Assembly: GCA_964621605.1 (NCBI GenBank) | Contig: CAZUMJ010000029.1 | Span: forward strand, 1-38,542 | Length of the DNA stretch: 38,542 nt | Source: CAZUMJ01 sp964621605 | Lineage (GTDB): Bacteria; Actinomycetota; Acidimicrobiia; Acidimicrobiales; Iamiaceae | Reading direction: 5' to 3' | In this document: positions 30,641-38,542 of the stretch, one piece after another | Numbering within the stretch: position 1 is the first letter of the stretch | Layout: each line of letters starts with the position of its first letter | Notes under the pieces: model-generated | What the model was told of the DNA's origin: nothing | Database searches by the model: none | What the model saw: the letters and a program-made list of their open reading frames with translations, nothing else | Program-made: the position numbers and the translations under genes

Positions 30641-30755
30641 GCGGGAAGTCTCCCCGATGGGCGACCAGCGGTGCCGCGGGCGAAGGTCATCTTTTCTTGT
30701 GACCACCCGACGCCCCCCACGCGACCGTGCCGCACCCTGCCGCCGACGTCCCCGG

Positions 30756-30761
30756 TACCGT
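30756..30761 (+). promoter_or_regulatory. Predicted -10 element (TACCGT), leaderless start of the thioesterase gene
   Basis: TACCGT with 7 nt to the ATG at 30769; no ribosome-binding site between. Confidence 0.5.
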
Positions 30762-30768
30762 GACGGCC

Positions 30769-31155
30769 ATGAGCACGAGCTTCCCCCTTCAGGAGCACCT
30801 CGGGTTCAGCGTCGAGGGTGCAGATGGGCACGCCACCGCCGCGCTCGATCTGGACGACCGGCACCTGAACCCCAACGCCGTGAGCCACGGCGCGGTTCCG
30901 TTCACGATGATGGACACGGCCATGGGGGCCGCCGTCATGTCGACGCTCGACGACGGCGCGTTCTGCGCCACGATCGAGATCCACACGCGCTTCCACCGAG
31001 CAGCAGCCAGCGGGCGCCTCACCGCGGAAGCCACCATCATCCAAGCCGGACGTCGCATCGTGCAGTTGGAGGCGAAGACCGTCGACGAGCAGGGACGGCT
31101 GGTCGCCACCGCGACCGGCAGCTTTGCCATCCTTCGGCCCGAGCCCGTGGACTAG
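30769..31155 (+). CDS. PaaI-type hotdog-fold thioesterase
   Basis: A 128-residue hotdog protein. The central helix NAVSHGAVPFTMMDTAMGAAV keeps the Asn, His-Gly and Asp of the PaaI/YbgC-like active site (N near residue 39, HG at about 43-44, D near 51), and a strand IEIHTRFHRAA follows. Such enzymes hydrolyse acyl- or aryl-CoA thioesters in the cytosol, usually as tetramers. The frame is open upstream to 30727, but the ATG at 30769 follows TACCGT at leaderless spacing and aligns with the fold. It is divergent from the AGPS-like gene and 62 bp ahead of the amidase. Confidence 0.9.
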   Translation: MSTSFPLQEHLGFSVEGADGHATAALDLDDRHLNPNAVSHGAVPFTMMDTAMGAAVMSTLDDGAFCATIEIHTRFHRAAASGRLTAEATIIQAGRRIVQLEAKTVDEQGRLVATATGSFAILRPEPVD

Positions 31156-31217
31156 GCGCCTCGTCCCCACCGAGCGCTGAGCACCAGCGCGGACCCCCAC
31201 ATGCCAGAGTGGCGCCC

Positions 31218-32648
31218 ATGGCTGTCCCACTCCATTCCTTCGGCGACGACGCGCTGGGCGATCTGGACGCCGTCGGCGTCGCGGAGCGCATCGCGACTCG
31301 CGAAATCAGCTGCGAGGAGGCCGTCGAGGCCGGCATCGCCCGAGTACGTGCGGTGGACGCTGAGCTCCACGCGGTCGCGTTCGAAGCATTCGAAACCGCC
31401 CGAGCGCAGGCCCGTGGCACCATGCCGAGCACGGCCCGACCGTTCGCAGGGGTGCCGTCGTTCGTGAAGGACAACACCGACGTGGCCGGCATGCCGTCGG
31501 CACACGGCTCGGTGGCGTTCAGGCCCTTGCCCGCCAAGCGCGCCACCCGCCCCGCCCAGCAGTTCCTCGCACAGGGGTACATCGTGCTGGGCAAGACGAC
31601 CTTGCCCGAGTTCGGGCTGACGGCGAGCACCGAGTTCGTCGACCGCCCAGCAACTCGCAACCCGTGGGATCGAGCTCGCTCGGCCGGTGCGTCATCGGGC
31701 GGCTCAGCCGCGCTCGTCGCAGCGGGCGCTGTCCCCATCGCACACGCGAACGACGGTGGCGGTTCCATCCGCATCCCGGCCGCTGCGAACGGGCTCGTCG
31801 GCCTCAAGGCCACCCGGGGGCGCCTGCTCGACGGTCCTGCCGTACGCCAACTCCCCCTCAACCTCGTGTGCGAGGGAGTCGTGAGCCGCACGGTACGCGA
31901 CACCGCGCATCACCTGGCCGCCATGGAACGCACCGCGCACCATCCGCGCCTGCCGGTCGTCGGCCTCGTCGAGGGACCGGGTCGCCGGCGTCTCCGAATC
32001 GGTGTCGCTCGCGTCTCTCCGAGCGGCATCGCCGTCCATGCCGAAACCGCCTCACAGACGCAAGCAACAGCTGATCTCCTCGCCGAGCTCGGACACCACC
32101 TCAGCGACGTGCAACTCCCCTCCGGAGCCCAGTTCGTCGACGACTTCACCCTGTACTGGGGGTTCGGCGCGGCCCTCCTTGCCAAAGCCGCCGGCGCGCT
32201 GAACCGCGGCCGCTTCGACTCGGCGAAGCTCGACCCCATCACCCAAGGACTCGCAGAGAACTGGCGTCGCAACAAGGCGCGCACGCCAGCAGCCATTCGC
32301 CGCCTCCGCGCGGCGCGTGCCGCGTACGACGCGATGTTCGAGCACTGCGACGTCGTGCTGAGCCCGACGCTGAACCACCCGACGCCCGAGATCGGCTACC
32401 TCGATCCGAGCCTTGGATTCGACGAGGTGTTCAACCGGATGACCAGCTACGTCGGGTTCACCCCGGTCAACAACGTGTGCGGCGGGCCCGGCATCTCGCT
32501 CCCGACCCCGCTCGGCACGCAGGGCACGCCCGGCGCTATCCACCTCTCCGCCGCGTGGGGGGACGAAGCGACGCTGTTGCGGCTCGCGTACGAACTCGAG
32601 GCGGCCCGACCGTTCCCCGACATCACCGCCGTCACGGCAATCGCCTGA
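31218..32648 (+). CDS. Amidase signature family hydrolase
   Basis: A 476-residue amidase. The Ser-cisSer-Lys triad is visible: K84 in SFVKDNTDV, cis-Ser S159/S160 in GASSGGSAAL, and the nucleophile S183 in GGGSIRIP. Length and C-terminal FTPVNNVCGGPGISLP segment match the family. It hydrolyses linear amides; the mid-section favours nylon-oligomer- or acylamide-type amidases over GatA, since no gatB or gatC is nearby. The ATG at 31218 is preceded by CAGAGT at 7 nt, a weaker form of the leaderless -10 found elsewhere. A long frame upstream of it overlaps the thioesterase gene and is not real. Confidence 0.92.
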   Translation: MAVPLHSFGDDALGDLDAVGVAERIATREISCEEAVEAGIARVRAVDAELHAVAFEAFETARAQARGTMPSTARPFAGVPSFVKDNTDVAGMPSAHGSVAFRPLPAKRATRPAQQFLAQGYIVLGKTTLPEFGLTASTEFVDRPATRNPWDRARSAGASSGGSAALVAAGAVPIAHANDGGGSIRIPAAANGLVGLKATRGRLLDGPAVRQLPLNLVCEGVVSRTVRDTAHHLAAMERTAHHPRLPVVGLVEGPGRRRLRIGVARVSPSGIAVHAETASQTQATADLLAELGHHLSDVQLPSGAQFVDDFTLYWGFGAALLAKAAGALNRGRFDSAKLDPITQGLAENWRRNKARTPAAIRRLRAARAAYDAMFEHCDVVLSPTLNHPTPEIGYLDPSLGFDEVFNRMTSYVGFTPVNNVCGGPGISLPTPLGTQGTPGAIHLSAAWGDEATLLRLAYELEAARPFPDITAVTAIA

Positions 32649-32689
32649 ACCCATCGGGCCGACACGACCGCCTCAGTACCGCATCGGTC

Positions 32690-33556
32690 TCAGCGGGTGG
32701 ACTCCCATCGGAACCACCGCAGGCTGACGACGACGCCGAGCACCAACCACGCCGTGAGCGTCCAGAGGTCCGCACCGATGAGCCCCATGCCTCGGGTCGC
32801 GGGGTCGAAGGCTGCCTGAAGGCCGTGTGCGAACGGCCGAACCGGGAAGATCTCTGCGAGCACGGTGAGCCAGCGTGGGGCGTCGTTCATCACCATCCAG
32901 ATGCCCGAGATGAACGAGAGCGGGAGCACCAGCACATTGGTCACCGCAGGGGCAGCGTCGCCGTTCGGGATCGCTGCGGTGATCGCCAGCCCGAGCGCGG
33001 TGAACGCCGCGGAGCCCACCACGATGGTGGCCAGGAGCCCGGGTAGCGTCGACAGTCGGAACTCCACCCCGTAGGCGAAGATCCCGAGCGCCAGCGTGAC
33101 GACCACGAGCAGGAGTGCGGTCAACAGGGTCGAGAGGACGTTGGCGGCGAGGTAGACCCACGTGGGGAGCGGCGTCCCACGCATGCGCTTGAGCACCCCC
33201 GCGTCGCGGGCGAACGCGACAGTGGTCGCGAGGTTCTGGAAGGTGGTCATGATGAGGCCGTAGGCCAAGATGCCGGGCACGAACCACGTCGCGTAGCTGA
33301 TGCCGCCAAGCTTCGCGAGGTGATCGCCGCCGTTGATGGCGTTGAAGACCACCAGGAAGACGAGCGGGAAGATCACCGAGAAGAACGCACGCGTCCGGTT
33401 GCGCCAGAAGCCCCGCTGCTCGTACCCGACCTGACGAAAGAGAAGGCGCAGGTCGGCGCCGATCCCTCCCACAGCCACGTCTGTCCCAACACCGACACCT
33501 ACCTCGCGCTCCTTTGCGCCGTCGGAACCTGCCGTCGACAGGTCGGCCCGAGTCAT
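32690..33556 (-). CDS. ABC-2 type transporter permease
   Basis: A 288-residue integral membrane protein with six predicted helices: a polar N-terminal tail of about 40 residues, TM1 in FFSVIFPLVFLVVFNAI, then helices around FVPGILAYGLIMTTF, LLTALLLVVVTLALGIF, TIVVGSAAFTALGLAI, VLVLPLSFISGIWMV and the last near LTAWLVLGVVVSL. The MRGTPLPTWVYL cytosolic segment and the PLSFISGIW motif are typical of DrrB/ABC-2 permeases for drug or lipid export. Its ATG at 33556 overlaps the TGA of the ATPase gene by one base (TGATG), indicating translational coupling; a GTG one codon earlier is an alternative. Confidence 0.92.
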   Translation of the reverse strand: MTRADLSTAGSDGAKEREVGVGVGTDVAVGGIGADLRLLFRQVGYEQRGFWRNRTRAFFSVIFPLVFLVVFNAINGGDHLAKLGGISYATWFVPGILAYGLIMTTFQNLATTVAFARDAGVLKRMRGTPLPTWVYLAANVLSTLLTALLLVVVTLALGIFAYGVEFRLSTLPGLLATIVVGSAAFTALGLAITAAIPNGDAAPAVTNVLVLPLSFISGIWMVMNDAPRWLTVLAEIFPVRPFAHGLQAAFDPATRGMGLIGADLWTLTAWLVLGVVVSLRWFRWESTR

Positions 33557-34482
33557 CACGCAACCGCCGTTCGATCGTCGTCAACGGTCCCGGTGAGGGC
33601 GAGGTAGATGTCTTCGAGGCTCGGGCGCTCGACCGTCAGATCGTCGAGCTCGACACCTTGCTCGAGTGCCCAGCCTGTGAGGCGGTGCACCACCTTCGTC
33701 GCCTCCGGAGCCTCCACGACTACTCGCCCTTCGGACACGGTCACTGGCACCCCGAGGTCAGGCAGGTCCGATGGGGACGTGCCGGTCGGCAGTGTTGCTG
33801 CGATCCGGGCCACGGCACGGGCTCGCCCTCCAAGGTCCCCTGGCGTGCCGTTGGCCACCAAGCGCCCGGCCGCGACCACCGCGATACGGTCGGCCAACGC
33901 GTCCGCTTCATCCATGAAGTGCGTGGTCAAGAGCACGGTCTTGCCGAGTTCGGTGAGCCCACGGATGGCCGACCAACTCGAGCGCCTGGCCGAGGGGTCG
34001 AACCCGGTGGTTGGTTCGTCGAGGAAGATCAGGTCAGGGTCGCCGACGAGTGCGAGCGCCATGTCGAGGCGGCGGCGCTGGCCACCGGAGAGGCGGCGCA
34101 CCCGCTCACCGGCCTTGGCGTCCAGTTCCACGAGTTTGACGAGGTCATCGACCGGCACCGACCGCGGGTAGTAGCTGCCATACATCTCAAGGACCTCGGC
34201 GACCGTGAGGTCGGCCTGCACCCCGCATTCCTGCAGCACGATGCCGACTCGGCTGCGCAACGCCCGCGACCCGTCGCCCGGGTCTTGCCCGAGCACCTGC
34301 ACCGATCCACTCGTCCGGGTGCGGTAGCCCTCGAGGATCTCGGTGATCGTGGTCTTGCCAGCACCGTTCGGACCGAGCAGGCAGAAGACCTCGCCTGGCA
34401 AGACGTCGAAGCTGACGCCGCGCAGCGCAGGAAACGTTCCGTAGGACTTGGTGAGGTCTCGTACCTCGATGGCTGCCGTCAT
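33556..34482 (-). CDS. ABC transporter ATP-binding protein (DrrA-like)
   Basis: A 308-residue ATPase: Walker A GPNGAGKT (37-44), Q-loop LQECGVQ, signature LSGGQRRRLDMA (from about 131), Walker B LIFLDEPTTGFD and the switch histidine in LLTTHFMDEA. A C-terminal extension of about 80 residues is typical of DrrA-type drug-export ATPases. With the overlapping permease it forms a complete exporter (two ATPases plus two permeases). GTG codons at 34488 and 34485 precede the ATG at 34482, with GGAG about 9 nt upstream of the ATG; any of the three could be used. A GGTCAC-N6-GTGACC dyad sits 21 bp upstream. Confidence 0.94.
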   Translation of the reverse strand: MTAAIEVRDLTKSYGTFPALRGVSFDVLPGEVFCLLGPNGAGKTTITEILEGYRTRTSGSVQVLGQDPGDGSRALRSRVGIVLQECGVQADLTVAEVLEMYGSYYPRSVPVDDLVKLVELDAKAGERVRRLSGGQRRRLDMALALVGDPDLIFLDEPTTGFDPSARRSSWSAIRGLTELGKTVLLTTHFMDEADALADRIAVVAAGRLVANGTPGDLGGRARAVARIAATLPTGTSPSDLPDLGVPVTVSEGRVVVEAPEATKVVHRLTGWALEQGVELDDLTVERPSLEDIYLALTGTVDDDRTAVA

Positions 34483-34502
34483 CACCACGCGCTCCGGTCC
34501 AT

Positions 34503-34520
34503 GGTCACGTCGGTGTGACC
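34503..34520. promoter_or_regulatory. Inverted repeat GGTCAC-N6-GTGACC upstream of the ABC exporter
   Basis: Perfect 6-bp arms, 21 bp before the ATPase ATG and close to where its transcript should begin, given an AT-rich TAGATA element just upstream. A ligand-responsive repressor (TetR or PadR type) would be a reasonable guess; none is encoded nearby. Confidence 0.45.
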
Positions 34521-34642
34521 GGCCAGATATCTAGCCCGAATCCCCGAAGATGTCCGCGCGAGCGGGTGCCCCAGCTCGCGACACGCCATGCGGCGGTCCG
34601 CCCCGACGATCTGTTTCCCTTTCCTGAAAGACTCATGACGGG

Positions 34643-34648
34643 TATTGT
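34643..34648 (+). promoter_or_regulatory. Predicted -10 element (TATTGT) of the DUF4397-type gene
   Basis: TATTGT in a locally AT-richer stretch, with a CTTTC-CT-GAAAG dyad (34619-34630) over the -35 position. The resulting leader would be about 87 nt. Confidence 0.4.
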
Positions 34649-34741
34649 TCCGAACTTCAACCACACCCATGGCGGACGCCGGGTGGCAGGCACCTCACGA
34701 CCTTCCACCTGCACCCCTCACCCACCCTGCGGGAGACACCC

Positions 34742-35596
34742 ATGAAGTTCCGTACCCTTGCCGCCGCGAGCGCCGCGGCGTCGCTCGCGACCACGCTCGT
34801 GACCCTCGCCCCGGTCGCCCACGCGGCCGACCCGGTCCAGCTCTACGTCGCCAATGCGTACTCGTACGACGCGGACCACGCCATCACCGTGACGGTCTGC
34901 GTTGACGGGAGCCCCCTCACCAACAGCGCGACACGAGACGTCGACGGCCCGTTCCCGGTTGCCGCAGGCGATCACGACCTCGTCGTCCTGCCCGGCGCCG
35001 ACGCCGCGTGCGACTCTGACATCGGCAACGAAGAGTTCGTCGCAACGGTCTCGGTGCCGCAGACGCAGCAGGCCACCCTGCTGCTCAGCTGGCCTGCCGA
35101 TCGGGAGGGCATGGTCGCGACCGTCCTCCCCGACGACCTGAGCTGCGCCCCGGCCGGACAGGGCCGGATCGTCGTCCGCAACGGCGCCTCCATCTATTAC
35201 CACGACGTCCCGGACCCGGACCTCGACTGGCGAGGGGTGTTGCCTGGCCAAGCGGCTGAGAGCTTGCTGATCGGCGACATCCCCTCGACCGGTCAGGCCG
35301 CGGCGGTGCTCCCCGCCGGCGACTACACGAACACCCGCGCGGTCGCCGCGGACACGACCGATCCGACCCAGGTCGACACCGAGGGCGGCACACTCGACCC
35401 TGGCGTCGTGATCGTCCACTACCTCTACGGCGGCAACGACGGCGCGACCGGGTACTTCTCCGATCAGTACCAGGTAGGCGAGTGCGAGGCCCCGTCCACC
35501 ACGACGACGACGACGCTCGCACCAACCACGACCACCCTCCCGCCTGTGCCGCCTGCCGCCATCCCGGTGCGTGCCACGCCGCGCTACACGGGCTGA
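34742..35596 (+). CDS. Secreted DUF4397-like protein with Thr/Pro-rich tail
   Basis: A 284-residue exported protein. A Sec signal peptide (1-28) ends in AHA-AD. The mature part begins VQLYVANAYS and contains ITVTVCVDG and a FPVAAGDHDLVVLPG segment, the small beta-sandwich pattern of DUF4397; a second, weaker copy may start near GQGRIVVRNGASIYYHDV. The C-terminal 30 residues are a STTTTTTLAPTTTTLPP-type linker with no sorting motif or membrane anchor. The ATG follows GGGAG. Function unknown; such proteins are cell-wall associated or secreted. A 13-bp hairpin 45 bp downstream should end the transcript. Confidence 0.75.
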   Translation: MKFRTLAAASAAASLATTLVTLAPVAHAADPVQLYVANAYSYDADHAITVTVCVDGSPLTNSATRDVDGPFPVAAGDHDLVVLPGADAACDSDIGNEEFVATVSVPQTQQATLLLSWPADREGMVATVLPDDLSCAPAGQGRIVVRNGASIYYHDVPDPDLDWRGVLPGQAAESLLIGDIPSTGQAAAVLPAGDYTNTRAVAADTTDPTQVDTEGGTLDPGVVIVHYLYGGNDGATGYFSDQYQVGECEAPSTTTTTTLAPTTTTLPPVPPAAIPVRATPRYTG

Positions 35597-35640
35597 CCAA
35601 GCCCACGTTCGCCCGCCCGCGCGGGCAACGACCCGATGAA

Positions 35641-35676
35641 CGCTGAGGCCCGGGCGGCGACGTCCGGGCCTCAGCG
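35641..35676 (+). terminator. Strong hairpin after the DUF4397-type gene
   Basis: Perfect 13-bp inverted repeat CGCTGAGGCCCGG / CCGGGCCTCAGCG with a 10-nt loop. There is no U-tract, as is common for high-GC actinobacterial terminators. Confidence 0.7.
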
Positions 35677-35778
35677 CGTGCGTGCTCCCTCGGCTGTCGG
35701 CCAACGACCTCGGCCGGCCGCGACTCCCACAACCCCGAACGCCCACACACATCGCCAGGCGGAACCGGTGACACCAGG

Positions 35779-35784
35779 TACCGT
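35779..35784 (+). promoter_or_regulatory. Predicted -10 element (TACCGT), leaderless start of the VOC gene
   Basis: TACCGT with 6 nt to the ATG at 35791; no ribosome-binding site between. Confidence 0.5.
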
Positions 35785-35790
35785 GCACGG

Positions 35791-36174
35791 ATGCTCGACC
35801 ACCTCGGCATCCAATGCAGCGACGTCTCGACGAGCGCTGCCTTCTACGACCGGTTCCTGGCCCCGCTCGGCGCGCGGCGCCTGATGGAGCCGCACCCCGG
35901 CGTGATCGGCTTCGGCGTTCCTCCGGCACCGACGTTCTGGCTCAGTCCGCTCTCCGACAACCACACGGGCTGGCGTGAGGACCACATCGCCTTCGCCGCG
36001 GGCGACCGCGCCACCGTGCGTGCGTGCCACGCCGCCGCCATCGAGGCGGGCGCGGAGGTCCTCCACGAGCCACGCGAGTGGCCCGAGTACCACCCCGGCT
36101 ACTACGGGGTGTTCGTGCGCGACCCCGATGGGAACAACGTCGAGGTCGTGTGCCACAGCCCTGACGAGAGCTGA
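35791..36174 (+). CDS. VOC family (glyoxalase/bleomycin-resistance-like) protein
   Basis: A 127-residue single VOC domain pair. It opens with LDHLGIQCSDVSTSAAFYDRFLAPLGAR, the usual first beta-alpha-beta unit with a metal-type His (H4), and the second half has HIAFAA with its His and the closing FVRDPDGNNVEVVCH with its Glu. These are the normal metal ligands, so a lyase or dioxygenase-type activity is possible; the substrate is unknown. The start is fixed by the leaderless-type -10 and by the LDHLGI opening. It stands alone. Confidence 0.92.
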   Translation: MLDHLGIQCSDVSTSAAFYDRFLAPLGARRLMEPHPGVIGFGVPPAPTFWLSPLSDNHTGWREDHIAFAAGDRATVRACHAAAIEAGAEVLHEPREWPEYHPGYYGVFVRDPDGNNVEVVCHSPDES

Positions 36175-36290
36175 GCGCACTCGTCCGCACAGAGGCGCGC
36201 ACCCACCAGGGGCGTCACTCCCCCGGCCCAGACCGCCGCAGACCAGATCGGCACAGACCGGCGCGCCACCGCGTCGGGGCGCCCTACGGC

Positions 36291-37814
36291 TCAGCCGACG
36301 CGGTCGGGCTGGGCGAGGTCGAGCATCGCCTGACGGTCCTCGGGCAGCACGAACCCTGCCTTGATGGCGGCGTCTGTCGCCTTCGCGAAGCGGTCCAGGT
36401 AGTCCTGGCGTGACGGGTACAGGGCCTTGAGCTGCGCGGCGCTCAACGGCTTGGTCGACCCGGCGAGGAAGCACGCGAGCGACCCGCCCGCGTCGGCGAT
36501 GCCCGACAGGCGATCGACGGGAACGTCCACCGGCGGCGTGCGCACACCGCCACGCGCGATGCCGTTCGCGTCCTCCACGTACTTCCCGTCCTTGCCAACC
36601 TCGAGGCGCTCGGCCTTCGGTGGCGCGGTGCCGTCAAGCACCCAGGTGTTGAGGGCGCGCAGCGCCGCGGCGAGCACGAAGTGCTGCGGACCTTCGTTGA
36701 TGGGAGCGCTGCAACCGAACGAGTCGCCGATCGCGCCGAGCTGGTAGCGGTCGACGTGTGAGGTACCCGCGATCTCCCACGTACGGATGCGGTCAGTGTC
36801 GTCCTGTCGTGCAGGAAGGTACGACAGGACGCCCGCCACGTCCGACTCGGTCTCGAGCATCATCACCGGCACCTTCAGGTCGGTGCGGATCTTCGTCGGC
36901 TTGCCGGTGATCGACCCGGCGATGTCGATGCCCGCGTCGGGCTTGCCGAGCGGCGCCGCCGCACCGCCGCGGGAGTGGATGAAGAAGCCGTCGAACTCAT
37001 GGGTCAGGGGTTGCACCCCGTCGGCGTAGGTCGTGAGCGTGAACCCCGACTGCGACTCGCCCACCGCGAGCAGGTGCGCAGGCTTCAGCCCGCCCAACAC
37101 ATCGAGGTCACCGGGAGCCCGCAGCGAGCGGGCGACCTGCGTGAAGATGTCGTAGGAGTAGGCATCGCCGGGGTGATGCAGCGACCCGTACCGGGCCGGG
37201 TCAATGCTGACGAGCCCCTTGCCTGCACCGACCGATTCCGCCATCGGGATCTGCACCGCGACCGCGCCGCCGCTGATGCCGATCTGCTGTGCCGAGACAC
37301 CGACCCAGGCGTACCCCTTCCGCACGATCTCGTCGTGGAGGTAGGTGTAGTCGGGCGCGGCGTCGAGGCCGCCGCTCACGTTGAGCCACTCGACGAGCAC
37401 GGTCCCGTTGAACTTCTTCGGGTCGGTCGGGCGCCGCACGACGATGCGGGTCTTGTAGGCGGCGCTGGAACCTGTCGTGAGCGCATAGGTGCCGTCGGTG
37501 GGCAGGTCGCCGTGGGCGACATAGGACGTCGCGGTGCCCTCGGCCGAGTACTCGTCCTCTCGGTAGCCCGGGTCCTTGGGGGCGTTGGGGTCGAGCAGAG
37601 AGGCCGACGCCAAGAAGATGCCCTTCCCGCCCGTCAAGGGCTGCAGCACCGCGGCCGGGCCCTCGGGGCGCACGAGCGTGGTCGGCGTCGTCGCGGCGGA
37701 CGTCGTCCCCGCGGCACTGTCGGCACCGGTTGACTTGGAGCTCGACGAGCAGGCGGGCAGCGCAAGGACGAGCGTGGCTGCGAGAGCGATCGACGCGCGG
37801 CGGTACGTGCGCAT
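36291..37814 (-). CDS. Alpha/beta-hydrolase domain lipoprotein
   Basis: A 507-residue predicted lipoprotein: signal peptide with lipobox LPAC (C22), then a Ser/Thr/Ala-rich linker (to about 47). The rest matches a family of large alpha/beta-hydrolase-domain proteins: FNGTVLVEWLNVSGGLDA near residue 136, nucleophile elbow GESQSG near 253, EFDGFFIHSRGG, and a C-terminal TSHVDRYQLG containing the likely catalytic His. Acts outside the membrane as an esterase or lactonase; substrate unknown. ATG at 37814 has AAGGGGGA upstream. It is 53 bp beyond a stub resembling the C-terminus of a WYL regulator. Confidence 0.85.
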   Translation of the reverse strand: MRTYRRASIALAATLVLALPACSSSSKSTGADSAAGTTSAATTPTTLVRPEGPAAVLQPLTGGKGIFLASASLLDPNAPKDPGYREDEYSAEGTATSYVAHGDLPTDGTYALTTGSSAAYKTRIVVRRPTDPKKFNGTVLVEWLNVSGGLDAAPDYTYLHDEIVRKGYAWVGVSAQQIGISGGAVAVQIPMAESVGAGKGLVSIDPARYGSLHHPGDAYSYDIFTQVARSLRAPGDLDVLGGLKPAHLLAVGESQSGFTLTTYADGVQPLTHEFDGFFIHSRGGAAAPLGKPDAGIDIAGSITGKPTKIRTDLKVPVMMLETESDVAGVLSYLPARQDDTDRIRTWEIAGTSHVDRYQLGAIGDSFGCSAPINEGPQHFVLAAALRALNTWVLDGTAPPKAERLEVGKDGKYVEDANGIARGGVRTPPVDVPVDRLSGIADAGGSLACFLAGSTKPLSAAQLKALYPSRQDYLDRFAKATDAAIKAGFVLPEDRQAMLDLAQPDRVG

Positions 37815-37867
37815 GTGGTTGTCCCCCTTGTCGTGGACGCAGGGGAGGTCGACCCCCGCGTGCGGCG

Positions 37868-37964
37868 TCAGGACGGTAGCGCCTCGGTGCCGTAGCTCGC
37901 CGTCAACTCGGCGCCGATCCGCGCCAGGAGTGCGCGCACCTCCGGGGGTTCCACCACCTCGGCG

Positions 37965-37990
<26 letters not shown>
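37868..37990 (-). pseudogene. Remnant resembling the C-terminus of a WYL-domain regulator
   Basis: In the frame ending with TGA at 37868-37870 the translation reads TWAGDAEVVEPPEVRALLAR and continues IGAELTASYG to the stop. This looks like the last strand and helix of WYL-domain (YafY-type) regulators, which commonly end with a V-E-V-L-x-P-x-E-L-R...Y pattern. No start or upstream WYL sequence exists; the 5' side runs straight into the end of the UvrA-like gene, in another frame. A deletion that fused the two genes would explain this. The match is by eye and short, so certainty is limited. Confidence 0.45.

Positions 37991-38542
<552 letters not shown>

Overview
This is a high-GC, gene-dense window from an actinobacterium-like chromosome. 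The support is the codon use, GTG starts, a GH38 glycosidase, a Tat/lipoprotein-rich secretome, a LAL-type LuxR regulator, and many genes with a TANNNT hexamer only 6-7 nt upstream of the start codon, which suggests leaderless transcripts. The flavour (P450, alkylglycerone-phosphate-synthase-like FAD enzyme, DUF1697, abundant Thr-rich lipoproteins) would suit Acidimicrobiia, but that placement is inference. I see no rRNA, tRNA, CRISPR array, transposase or integrase. Both edge genes are cut by the window, and a 100-N assembly gap lies at 4974-5073.

Layout. 1-4.3 kb: 3' part of a carboxylesterase, an AhpD-like protein, a 14-TM drug exporter and a PlsC-like acyltransferase. 4.3-7.2 kb: DUF389 membrane protein (interrupted by the gap), DUF1697 protein whose stop codon lies in a pentanucleotide microsatellite, and a cytochrome P450. 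7.3-11.2 kb: a MocR-type regulator divergent from metE. 11.3-12.1 kb: a RIC/ScdA di-iron repair protein with a DosR-like box. 12.2-14.85 kb: a GH38 alpha-mannosidase-like enzyme that meets the next operon at a shared CTAG. 14.85-24.65 kb: a 9.8-kb minus-strand block holding a LAL regulator, a 14-repeat RCC1 lipoprotein, a Tat-exported glycine-rich repeat protein, and an ECF sigma factor overlapping a membrane-anchored beta-propeller protein. 25-28 kb: an FAD oxidoreductase, a small anchored cysteine protein, a Lon-N-domain protein and a LapA-like protein. 28-32.7 kb: a Tat/lipoprotein intradiol dioxygenase, an AGPS-like flavoenzyme, a hotdog thioesterase and an amidase. 32.7-36.2 kb: a two-gene ABC exporter, a secreted DUF4397-type protein and a VOC protein. 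36.3-38.5 kb: an alpha/beta-hydrolase lipoprotein, a stub resembling a WYL-regulator C-terminus, and a UvrA-like ATPase lacking three residues after its Walker B.

Best leads. (1) Two GGGAC-N4-GTCCC-type dyads sit at nearly the same distance (about -43) from predicted start sites, in front of the nitrosative-stress repair protein and the acyltransferase, as expected for a DosR/DevR-like activator. (2) The ECF sigma factor is translationally coupled to a one-TM protein with a large extracytoplasmic beta-propeller, inside a block of repeat-rich surface proteins; this could be a sigma/sensor pair with an unusual sensor. (3) The UvrA-like gene with a damaged D-loop runs directly into a regulator remnant, suggesting a local deletion. 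All functions are read from sequence alone; no database search was possible.
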